Positions 1-5,077 of a stretch of DNA of 5,077 nt are shown in pieces; position 1 is the first letter of the stretch; the number at the start of each line of letters is the position of its first letter. Source of the DNA: Planctomycetota bacterium. Its GTDB lineage: Bacteria > JAJVIF01 > JAPKYR01. The stretch is taken from contig DAOVJF010000243.1 of the NCBI GenBank assembly GCA_030673355.1, positions 1 to 5,077 on the forward strand. The letters are read 5' to 3'. Below the pieces are notes generated by a model. That model worked only from the letters and a program-made list of their open reading frames with translations. It did not search any database and had not been told where the DNA came from. The position numbers and the translations under genes are program-made.

Positions 1-513
1 CTTCATTCCGATGGCGGTAAAACTGTAAAAACCCTCATCGACGAGGTGATCGGGCGCATCGGCGAGAACATGGGCCTGAGACAGGCTGTCCGCTTCACCA
101 CAAGCGGACCCGGTGTCGTTCATTCTTACATTCACCCCCCCGGAAAACTCGGTGTCCTTATTGAACTGGGCATGGACGACGGCGGGGATATTGGTAAAGC
201 CGATGAGCTTGCCCATGAACTCGCGCTGCAGATCGCGTTTGCCGATCCTGCCTACATTTCTCCGGATGACATTCCCGAGGACGTTCTCGCCAAGGAACGG
301 GAGATCGCCGAGGGTAAAGCTAAGGAGCAGGGCAAGCCGGAACATATCATTCCGAAAATCACCGAGGGCATGATCAGAAAATTTTATTCCGAGGAATGCC
401 TTGTCGAGCAGGTGTACGCGAAGGAAAACAAAATGTCGGTCAAGGACGTGATCAAGCAGTCCGGCGTCCCCGGCGCGACTGTAAAAAGATTCGCTAGATT
501 CGCGTTGAAGTAG
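1..513 (+). CDS. tsf: Translation elongation factor Ts, C-terminal part (5' truncated by window)
   Basis: EF-Ts is the cytoplasmic guanine-nucleotide exchange factor for EF-Tu: it releases GDP from EF-Tu so it can reload with GTP. The frame is open from base 1, giving 170 residues before TAG at 511-513; the start and the N-terminal EF-Tu-contacting region with its TDFV motif lie outside the window. Visible landmarks in family order are IGENM (about residue 21), the SYIHPPGKLGVLIEL core strand (about 42-56), the ELALQIAFADPAYIS helix-loop, DIPEDVLAKEREI, the GKPEHIIPKITEGMIRKF segment, and the terminal VKRFARFALK. IGEN preceding the YIH strand marks the long, two-subdomain type seen in E. coli rather than the short Thermus type. 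The gene is followed at once by an intrinsic terminator and a convergent gene, so pyrH and frr, which often follow tsf, are not next to it here. Identification is confident. Confidence 0.96.
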   Translation, partial: LHSDGGKTVKTLIDEVIGRIGENMGLRQAVRFTTSGPGVVHSYIHPPGKLGVLIELGMDDGGDIGKADELAHELALQIAFADPAYISPDDIPEDVLAKEREIAEGKAKEQGKPEHIIPKITEGMIRKFYSEECLVEQVYAKENKMSVKDVIKQSGVPGATVKRFARFALK

Positions 514-618
514 GGATTTTCTGATTTGACAGGAGTTAATTAACCCCCGGAAGTCCGGGGGTGATTTTTCATTAATATATTTTTGACTGAGCAATCTCAG
601 TGCGTACGTTTGTGTCGA
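514..618. other. Convergent intergenic region
   Basis: This short gap lies between the convergent stops of tsf and the glycine-rich gene. Besides the tsf terminator it holds a second, weaker inverted repeat: ACTGAG (586-591), loop CAAT, CTCAGT (596-601). Read leftward it lies 18 nt past the TAA of the glycine-rich gene, but it is followed by CAAAAATATATT instead of a T run. It could be an mRNA 3'-end stem for the leftward transcript, but it is not a canonical intrinsic terminator. No gene is seen here. Confidence 0.5.
543..569 (+). terminator. Rho-independent terminator of tsf
   Basis: A GC-rich hairpin with arms ACCCCCGG (543-550) and CCGGGGGT (555-562) and a 4-base loop AAGT is followed by GATTTTT. 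It begins 29 nt after the tsf stop codon. On the opposite strand the hairpin is followed by TTAATTAA rather than a T run, so it should act mainly rightward. It may also slow leftward transcription arriving from the glycine-rich gene, which has no better terminator of its own. Confidence 0.85.
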
Positions 619-1647
619 TTAAGGACATTTGAAACGTCTGACTTCACCGTTTGTTCCGTTTGTGCCTGCCGATCCGGCTGCACCGGCATCTCCTGCGCCG
701 ATGCCACTACCGCCGGTGCCCGCCGCACCGGCAGTACCGCCATTCGCGGTGATTGTGCCGTTATTAGTGAGGTCTTCGTAAATAAGAACGATGATACCAC
801 CATTGCCGCCGGCGCCACCTCCGCCTCCACCGCCGCCACCGTTCCCTCCAAAACCCTCTCCATCCGCACCGTCGCCTCCATCGCCTCCATCGCCACCAAT
901 AGCCGTGATTATTCTAGTCGCGTTATTCGTCAACTGTTGCGCGGCGATAAAGACAGCGCCTCCGGTGGTCCCACTCGATCCACCTCCACCGCCGCCCCCA
1001 CCGGTAGTACCATCAGCAGCGCCGCCCCCGCCGCCCGCGCCGCCTCCGCTTCCAGCGGAGGATTTGAACAGAACGGAATAAGCGTCAGTAGGGAACACTC
1101 TCCAGGCAGTAAAATTGGTTATGTTCCTCGCTCCACCATAATTGGCGTTCGGTGCAGTTACCAACCCGGCATTGCCACCGGATGCGCTTGAGCCACCATT
1201 ATACGCCCCTGCATCCCCACCCCTTCCGCTATTCCCGCCCGCAACACCGTCGAAACTGATCGCGTTTGTTATATCCTCACCGTCAGCTCCATTCGAGCCA
1301 TCTGATCCGGGGGCATTGCCAGAGCCTCCATCCCCACCGGATTGCCCTGGGGCAGTATCCATTGTTGAGCCACCGCACACTGAGCCTTCCGGCGGTGCAG
1401 TCACCTCTGCCCCGGCCGCACCACCGCTGTCAACAGATCCATTAGCGCCAGCGTTACCGTTGGAACCCGCCGCTGTGATAGTGCTGTTGTTTGTCAAAGT
1501 TTCCACAACAAAGATCTTGTACCCATTTGTCGTGAGCTGAGCATTAACGGTCAGGTTTAAATAAAACATGTCCCGGTTAAGTGACGTAGTATTGCTGATG
1601 ATTACAGTGCCATCGCTGCCGTCGCCGAAGTGGTGTCTTGCTTCCAT
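619..1647 (-). CDS. Glycine-rich protein resembling phage tail-appendage/adhesin proteins
   Basis: This is a 342-residue protein with about 98 glycines (nearly 30%). The start chosen is ATG at 1647, because AGGAGG sits 7 nt upstream; an in-frame ATG at 1713 would add 22 residues but would overlap the likely promoter. The N-terminus (HHFGDGSDGTVIIS, then SLNRDMFYLNLTVN and TTNGYKIFV) matches a pattern I recall from glycine-rich proteins of tailed phages and their bacterial relatives. Three units of a hydrophobic beta strand + LTNN + TIxAxGG occur at residues about 43-61, 230-252 and 284-304. They are separated by long Gly/Ser/Ala/Asp tracts, including runs of eight and nine glycines. Such tracts can form polyglycine-II bundles in phage adhesins (known for S16-type gp38; inferred here). 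No signal peptide or membrane segment is seen. No terminase, portal or other phage gene is nearby, so a domesticated or moron-type gene is as likely as a prophage remnant. Function is not established. Confidence 0.85.
   Translation of the reverse strand: MEARHHFGDGSDGTVIISNTTSLNRDMFYLNLTVNAQLTTNGYKIFVVETLTNNSTITAAGSNGNAGANGSVDSGGAAGAEVTAPPEGSVCGGSTMDTAPGQSGGDGGSGNAPGSDGSNGADGEDITNAISFDGVAGGNSGRGGDAGAYNGGSSASGGNAGLVTAPNANYGGARNITNFTAWRVFPTDAYSVLFKSSAGSGGGAGGGGGAADGTTGGGGGGGGSSGTTGGAVFIAAQQLTNNATRIITAIGGDGGDGGDGADGEGFGGNGGGGGGGGGAGGNGGIIVLIYEDLTNNGTITANGGTAGAAGTGGSGIGAGDAGAAGSAGTNGTNGEVRRFKCP
736..1521 (-). repeat. Three dispersed LTNN-type internal repeats
   Basis: The repeated unit is a beta strand (YKIFVVE, AVFIAAQ, IIVLIYE) followed by xLTNN and then TITAAG, RIITAIGG or TITANGG. 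Copies lie at about 1465-1521, 892-960 and 736-795. The first two are separated by about 500 bases of glycine-rich sequence and the last two by about 100. Regular recurrence of strand plus Asn turn suggests a stacked beta fold with glycine-rich loops projecting from it; this structural reading is inference. Confidence 0.6.
872..898 (-). repeat. Nine-base tandem repeat in the glycine-rich gene
   Basis: On the + strand TCGCCTCCA occurs at 872-880 and 881-889, followed by a near copy TCGCCACCA at 890-898. In the protein this encodes GGDGGDGGD. Length changes here would add or remove whole GGD triplets without a frameshift. Confidence 0.7.
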
Positions 1648-1654
1648 TGTTATT

Positions 1655-1660
1655 CCTCCT
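1655..1660 (-). promoter_or_regulatory. Shine-Dalgarno of the glycine-rich gene
   Basis: AGGAGG lies 7 nt upstream of ATG at 1647. It decides the start: the longer frame opening at 1713 has no comparable site. Confidence 0.85.
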
Positions 1661-1685
1661 AGTTTATGTTTAAGAACCTTTAATA

Positions 1686-1713
1686 AATATAAAGGACAAT
1701 GCGGAAAAATCAA
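1686..1713 (-). promoter_or_regulatory. Candidate sigma-70-type promoter of the glycine-rich gene
   Basis: Read leftward, TTGATT (1708-1713), a 16-nt spacer and TATATT (1686-1691) form a plausible -35/-10 pair. Transcription would start near 1679, leaving a leader of about 30 nt before the ATG. The hexamer positions relative to the preceding stop codon match those upstream of the lipoprotein gene (see 4479-4506). Confidence 0.45.
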
Positions 1714-1732
1714 AATACCAGTTGGAAATTTA

Positions 1733-1788
1733 CCACTTCAACAAAACTCAGAGTCATCACCAACAACCATCGGGGCCGTACTTAACCA
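1733..1788 (-). repeat. Direct repeat, copy A (lipoprotein tail plus downstream DNA)
   Basis: This copy matches 4526-4581 at 49 of 56 positions without gaps. It covers the last ten sense codons of the lipoprotein gene, ending VKYGPDGCW, its TGA, and 24 bases beyond. The downstream part contains ACTC-T-GAGT, a 9-base palindrome. Confidence 0.85.
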
Positions 1789-4429
1789 GGAATGCATCGT
1801 ACTTTCCGTTTGATGTGTGCTCATCCGGATTATCGTAGCATGGCGGGTCGGTCGGAGCGAAATCGACTGTGGCTTCGAATGAGCCCGCAATGTAGACATT
1901 CCCAGTGCTGTCAACTGTAACTTCGTAACCACTATCATTGCCTGACCCGCCCCAAGTCCGTACCCATTGGTAGGCACCGGATGAATCGAACTTGCTGAAG
2001 TAGGCATCCGAGCTACCATTAGGGGGGGTGTGGTTATCTGTTCCCGTGCCGGGGTCGAAGTCAACCGTGCCTTTAAATCCGCCAGAGACAAAGATATTCC
2101 AGGAGCCGTCCGTTACAATTTCAGGACTAAAAACAATTAACCCACCCCAGGTCTGCGCCCATTGGAAACTGCCGGAAGAATCGAAGCTGGACAGGTAGGT
2201 ATCCCTTTGACCGTTTGAGCTGTGGTTATCTGTCCCTGGGCCGGGGTCGAAATCCACCGTCCCATGAAATTCACCCACGACATACACATACCCTGAACCA
2301 TCTGTGGCAACATCAAAGCCCCTAGTGAGTCCTGAAGATTCTCCAGAGCCACCTGACCAACCCCAGGTGCGTGCCCATTGGAAGTTGCCGGAAGGATCGA
2401 ACTTGCTCAGGAAGGCATCGTAATTACCATTCGGGTTGTGGTTATCTTCGCCAGGGCCGGGGTCGAAGTCCGTTATTTCATTGAACCAGCCCGTGACATA
2501 GATATTCTCCGATCCGTCGGTGATGACTCCGCCAGGGATGTCGCCCCCTCCTTGTTCCTCACCACCCCAGGTGCGCACCCACAGGAAACTGCCGGTAGAA
2601 TCGAACTTGCTCAGGAAGATATCCCAGCCACCATTCGAGGTATGCTCTTCGGATCCACCGCCGGGGTTGAAGTCCACTGTTTCAGTGAAATTTCCAAGGA
2701 CATATATATTATCCGATCCGTCAATGCAAATATCCCTGCCTGTGTCATCTGAACCTACAGGATCGCCTGGCCCGCCCCAGGTGAGCGCCCACAGGAGATT
2801 CCCGGCAGAGTCGAATTTGCTCAGGTAGGCGTCATAATAGCCGTTTGAGCTGTGAGTATCCTCGCCAGGTCCGGGGTCGAAGTCGACTATATCCTGAAAT
2901 GTGCCGGAGACATAGACATTATCCAACCCATCGACTTTGACACAAACCGATTGATCCCAATCTATCCCACCCCATGTACGCGCCCACAAGAAATTCCCGG
3001 CAGAGTCGAATTTGCTCAGGCAGGCATCGAAATGACCATTCGAGGTGTGCGGATCGCCGCCGCTGGGATCGAAATCGACTGTGTCCATGAAACGGCCTGT
3101 GACATAAATATTCCCTGATCCATCGACAACAGTACCGATAGCATCATCATATTCAATCCCGCCCCACGTTCGTGCCCAGCCGGTAATTAGAACTTCCTCG
3201 ACAGGAACATCTATAATGAAATAACCAATCAACGGACCGTCAGCGTCGTTCTCAATCCCATAAATATTTGTGTAATCCAGTCCCGGATAAATAATCTCGA
3301 CCATGACTTTCAATGGATCGGCCGACGTCAGATTTTCAACCGGGATAATCGTTTCATATGTGCAGAAAAATTCATCTTGAAATACTGGGTACATATTTAC
3401 ATCGTGTCCGCCGGTCCAGGCGTCGGAATAACAACGAATCTGATATTCTTCCATAAGGCCGTCCGGGTTACATTTCGCGGACCAGTCCCAGGGGGAAATA
3501 TCCAGACAAACATTTCCGCCAAAATTATTTTCATCGACAAAATAAAGCGTGCTTTCATCGCTGTTAATATCAACCACGACCGCTTCATCAACATTTGCGG
3601 AAGGCGGGAAGTCATCCAGGTTGGGCGGGGGATCGGGATAGTTGTAATTCGGTTCCCAGTGGGCGATAAACGCGTACTGAAAATAAAGAATCAAATCGTT
3701 TGGAAACCTCAAATCATACCGCCTGTAATTTATGCTCATCGACCCGATGCTTCCACGATTCACGGAATTGTTAACAAGAAATTCGAACGCGCTGCCGTCC
3801 TCATCGAGCCAGTCCGCGAAATATTTATACCCATTCAATACCGCGGTAGGAAAATAATCAGGAGGGCAATTCGCTCCGGGATAGTAACCGAAAATCGGCA
3901 TCTCATGTCCCGCCGCTTCGAATTCCGGCGCGTTGAACCATCTTGTAAAACCGTCGGGATTCAGTAATTGCTGGTCGTTCTCACCCGCGATCGCGAAATT
4001 CCCCGGGCCGGGATATGTATCTGATCCATTTCCGAGAAACACACCCAGAGTATCAAAAATCGTGAATTGATCAAATCCCGGAAACGGGTGCCTGAATCCG
4101 AAATCGGCTGACAGGTCGACATAATCCGGCTGAAAATCAACCGTTATAATTTTTAAAAGCAGGTTCGATGGCGGTCCATCTATAAATCTCGTAACATTCG
4201 CCGTGAACGCCAATCCTCTTGAAGGAATAATCTCGACCGTTTCTGTTTCAGGATTGACGAAAACGTCCCAGAGTCCCAGAAGGTGTGAGTTTGATTGGAA
4301 ATTTACATCTTCAAGTCTGTATGTTACATCGTTCGCTGGTTGGCTGTCGGGGCTTGCGGGCGAACCGCCTGAACAGCCCAGGAGAATTAATAAAATAATC
4401 CCTGATAACAAAGGTGTTATGTTTTTCAT
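1757..4429 (-). CDS. Secreted lipoprotein with a seven-bladed SBBP-type beta-propeller
   Basis: This is an 890-residue protein. Residues 1-18 form a lipoprotein signal peptide (MKN, a hydrophobic stretch, then lipobox LLGC with Cys19 as the lipidation site). Ser20 after the Cys fits outer-membrane sorting in a diderm. Residues about 35-417 form a non-repetitive, probably beta-rich region with HPFPGFDQFTIFD near 114-126 and five cysteines (188, 308, 320, 333, 356); I cannot assign it to a named family. Residues 418-890 contain seven repeats, each opening WxxTWG[GW], continuing VDGSxNIYVxGxF and VDFDPGxG, then HxSNG and DAxLSKFDSxGxF. They start at about 418, 482, 547, 617, 685, 757 and 822. 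This matches the SBBP beta-propeller repeat (Pfam PF06739), and seven copies would close one propeller. The protein ends YGPDGCW, so the final Trp sits where the next blade would open. The ATG at 4429 is supported by AGGAGG 5 nt upstream. Likely a surface binding or scaffold protein; the ligand is unknown and no catalytic motif is seen. Confidence 0.93.
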   Translation of the reverse strand: MKNITPLLSGIILLILLGCSGGSPASPDSQPANDVTYRLEDVNFQSNSHLLGLWDVFVNPETETVEIIPSRGLAFTANVTRFIDGPPSNLLLKIITVDFQPDYVDLSADFGFRHPFPGFDQFTIFDTLGVFLGNGSDTYPGPGNFAIAGENDQQLLNPDGFTRWFNAPEFEAAGHEMPIFGYYPGANCPPDYFPTAVLNGYKYFADWLDEDGSAFEFLVNNSVNRGSIGSMSINYRRYDLRFPNDLILYFQYAFIAHWEPNYNYPDPPPNLDDFPPSANVDEAVVVDINSDESTLYFVDENNFGGNVCLDISPWDWSAKCNPDGLMEEYQIRCYSDAWTGGHDVNMYPVFQDEFFCTYETIIPVENLTSADPLKVMVEIIYPGLDYTNIYGIENDADGPLIGYFIIDVPVEEVLITGWARTWGGIEYDDAIGTVVDGSGNIYVTGRFMDTVDFDPSGGDPHTSNGHFDACLSKFDSAGNFLWARTWGGIDWDQSVCVKVDGLDNVYVSGTFQDIVDFDPGPGEDTHSSNGYYDAYLSKFDSAGNLLWALTWGGPGDPVGSDDTGRDICIDGSDNIYVLGNFTETVDFNPGGGSEEHTSNGGWDIFLSKFDSTGSFLWVRTWGGEEQGGGDIPGGVITDGSENIYVTGWFNEITDFDPGPGEDNHNPNGNYDAFLSKFDPSGNFQWARTWGWSGGSGESSGLTRGFDVATDGSGYVYVVGEFHGTVDFDPGPGTDNHSSNGQRDTYLSSFDSSGSFQWAQTWGGLIVFSPEIVTDGSWNIFVSGGFKGTVDFDPGTGTDNHTPPNGSSDAYFSKFDSSGAYQWVRTWGGSGNDSGYEVTVDSTGNVYIAGSFEATVDFAPTDPPCYDNPDEHTSNGKYDAFLVKYGPDGCW
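1760..3178 (-). repeat. Seven tandem blade repeats of about 200 bp
   Basis: The propeller region is a seven-copy tandem repeat with units of 64 to 72 codons. A CCGGGGTCGAAGTC-like string on the + strand, encoding DFDPG, recurs near 2049, 2242, 2458, 2662 and 2871, with a more diverged copy near 3063. The last blade (nearest 1757) has changed it to DFAPTDPPCYDNPDEH. Length varies mainly in the loop after TWGG. Confidence 0.9.
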
Positions 4430-4434
4430 AGCAC

Positions 4435-4440
4435 CCTCCT
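4435..4440 (-). promoter_or_regulatory. Shine-Dalgarno of the lipoprotein gene
   Basis: AGGAGG lies 5 nt upstream of ATG at 4429 and fixes the start, which also places the signal peptide at the exact N-terminus. Confidence 0.85.
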
Positions 4441-4478
4441 AACAAGCACAGATTAAAAAAGAACTTTCCTCTGGACTA

Positions 4479-4517
4479 ATGATACCACGATTATAAATGA
4501 AATCAAAAGTCAGTAAA
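4479..4517 (-). promoter_or_regulatory. Candidate promoter(s) of the lipoprotein gene
   Basis: Two overlapping readings are possible on the - strand. One is TTGATT (4501-4506), 16 nt, TATCAT (4479-4484), with an extended -10 TGG directly in front. The other is TTTACT (4512-4517), 16 nt, and a perfect TATAAT (4490-4495). Either gives a leader of roughly 40-55 nt. The first has the same geometry as the promoter proposed for the glycine-rich gene. Confidence 0.45.
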
Positions 4518-4525
4518 TTAATATT

Positions 4526-4581
4526 CCACTTCAACAAAGCTCAGAGTCATCACCAGCAGCCATCGCGACAGTACTTGACCA
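4526..4581 (-). repeat. Direct repeat, copy B (tail of the small ORF plus downstream DNA)
   Basis: This is the second copy of the 56-bp repeat, offset by 2793 bp from copy A. It encodes VKYCRDGCW, TGA, and the same downstream bases with one mismatch in the first 24. With copy A it brackets the complete lipoprotein gene as a direct repeat. Confidence 0.85.
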
Positions 4582-4651
4582 ACTGTTTAGTCTGGGCTTC
4601 ATCCGATGTAAGGCCGTCATTAGTATTTTGAATCAAATCATTCAAATTCAT
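4550..4651 (-). CDS. 33-codon small ORF sharing the lipoprotein's C-terminal tail
   Basis: The frame runs from ATG at 4651 to TGA at 4550-4552. It starts MNLNDLIQNTNDG, is rich in Asn, Asp and Thr, and ends KQLVKYCRDGCW with Cys28 and Cys32. Its start overlaps the last 14 nt of the upstream gene in another frame, so translation could be coupled. No Shine-Dalgarno is visible (CCGG only). The last ten residues match the lipoprotein terminus at eight positions (LVKYxxDGCW), and a TS pair also aligns ten residues earlier (LTS against HTS). Four of the codon differences in the shared residues are silent. It is either a small translated peptide or the remnant of a paralogous propeller gene whose body was deleted. 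I slightly favour a remnant, because little upstream of residue 23 looks like a blade. Confidence 0.4.
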   Translation of the reverse strand: MNLNDLIQNTNDGLTSDEAQTKQLVKYCRDGCW

Positions 4652-5077
4652 CCGGTTTTAAAATTTCGTAAAAAGAGCCCAGGGGGCCTGTATACACCGG
4701 CATGAACCATCCCCCTTTCAATCCTGCGAAAATATCCGCATCCGAATCTTTCGAGACATAGACGTAATCAGCCCGGGCATTTAAAAGCCTGGTGTACCAT
4801 GTATTACCAGGTTCTATCCATTCGACCCACACAAAACGGTTGGTGAAGTACTGGTTCCAGAAAGCGAGTTGTCTTCGACTTGGCAGACTATCCATAGCCG
4901 CAAGAGTAGTACTATGTAGTTTTACTGAATTCAGGGCTTCTACAAAATCGGAATTATTCCAGGAATTGAAATAGATGTACCTGTCACTTAGCTGGTACGG
5001 TTTTAACCTGGCATCTGATATTTTGCTTGGCGTAATCGAGGTCTGGGGGCCTGACATAAACAGGGTCAGTGCCATCA
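4638..5077 (-). CDS. C-terminal part of an unidentified membrane-associated protein, possibly a GT-C-type glycosyltransferase
   Basis: The frame is open to the right edge and ends at TGA (4638-4640), giving 145 complete residues. The Met at 5075 need not be the start. The segment begins with a hydrophobic stretch (MALTLFMSG) that could be the end of a transmembrane helix. It continues as a soluble domain with YIYFNSWNNSDFVEALN, a LPSRRQLAFWNQYFTNRFVW segment, a NARADYVYVSKDSD strand, and ends PLGSFYEILKPDEFE. Multi-spanning GT-C/PMT-like glycosyltransferases often end in a non-cytoplasmic domain of this style (Leu-Pro followed by a strand, then a xxADYVxV strand). That resemblance is only from memory and is weak. 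No catalytic motif is inside the window. The end of the gene overlaps the start of the small ORF. Confidence 0.55.
   Translation of the reverse strand, partial: MALTLFMSGPQTSITPSKISDARLKPYQLSDRYIYFNSWNNSDFVEALNSVKLHSTTLAAMDSLPSRRQLAFWNQYFTNRFVWVEWIEPGNTWYTRLLNARADYVYVSKDSDADIFAGLKGGWFMPVYTGPLGSFYEILKPDEFE

Noticed and set aside
531..535. AGGAG after tsf as a ribosome binding site
   Set aside because: No start codon with a meaningful rightward frame follows. The next bases form the terminator hairpin.
586..601. Inverted repeat ACTGAG-CAAT-CTCAGT as a terminator of the glycine-rich gene
   Set aside because: Read leftward it has only six base pairs and is followed by CAAAAATATATT instead of a T run, so it does not meet the intrinsic terminator pattern.
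791..1081. Proline-rich open frame on the + strand
   Set aside because: It is the complement of the glycine codons of the leftward gene, has no Shine-Dalgarno, and shows no recognisable domain. Other long + strand frames across 583-1540 are shadows of the same composition.
1648..1713. Longer N-terminus of the glycine-rich protein starting at ATG 1713
   Set aside because: AGGAGG at 1655-1660 sits exactly in front of ATG 1647. The extension would overlap the candidate promoter, and the family-like sequence begins only after Met at 1647.
1760..3178. Regular repeats of about 200 bp as a CRISPR array or non-coding repeat array
   Set aside because: The repeats are diverged, keep one open frame and encode the propeller blades; the unit length and variability do not fit CRISPR.
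3377..3967. Long open frame on the + strand within the lipoprotein gene
   Set aside because: It is antisense to the N-terminal region, lacks a Shine-Dalgarno and has no recognisable motifs. The leftward frame has a signal peptide and domain repeats.
1733..4581. The pair of direct repeats as attL/attR of an integrated element or as insertion-sequence target duplications
   Set aside because: No integrase, recombinase or transposase lies between them. They are too long and too diverged for target-site duplications, and the repeat extends into coding sequence in the same frame, which fits gene-tail duplication better.

Overview
The window comes from a bacterial chromosome of moderate GC content. 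It carries the 3' part of a housekeeping gene (tsf, elongation factor Ts) reading rightward. Facing it is a leftward-reading accessory block: a possible membrane glycosyltransferase (only its C-terminus is in the window), a 33-codon small ORF, a large beta-propeller lipoprotein, and a glycine-rich protein resembling phage tail-appendage proteins. The lipoprotein signal has Ser after the lipobox Cys, which fits an outer-membrane lipoprotein in a diderm. SBBP-type propeller lipoproteins of this style are familiar from genomes of poorly cultured bacterial phyla, but the sequence alone does not let me name the taxon.

Layout. 1-513 (+): end of tsf, followed by a strong intrinsic terminator at 543-569. 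619-1647 (-): glycine-rich protein with its own Shine-Dalgarno and a plausible promoter. 1757-4429 (-): 890-residue lipoprotein, made of a signal peptide, an N-terminal region of about 400 residues that I cannot assign, and exactly seven SBBP blades forming a predicted seven-bladed propeller. 4550-4651 (-): small ORF overlapping the end of the gene upstream of it. 4638-5077 (-): C-terminal part of a probable membrane protein, running off the window.

The most unusual structure is a direct repeat of about 56 bp (1733-1788 and 4526-4581, 49/56 identical by hand alignment, offset 2793 bp). Each copy spans the last codons of a reading frame ending in LVKYxxDGCW-stop plus about 24 bases after the stop. 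The two copies bracket the whole lipoprotein gene. The match in layout continues to a TTGATT hexamer 44 nt past each stop, followed 16 nt later by a -10-like hexamer. One copy is the natural end of the lipoprotein; the other is the end of the 33-codon ORF. Either the small ORF carries the tail of a lost paralogue, or a tail-plus-promoter module has been duplicated or exchanged here.

Functionally, the leftward block looks like cell-surface functions (possible glycan transfer, surface lipoprotein, adhesin-like glycine-rich protein). Apart from the 14-nt overlap between the first two frames, nothing in the sequence shows that they work as one system.
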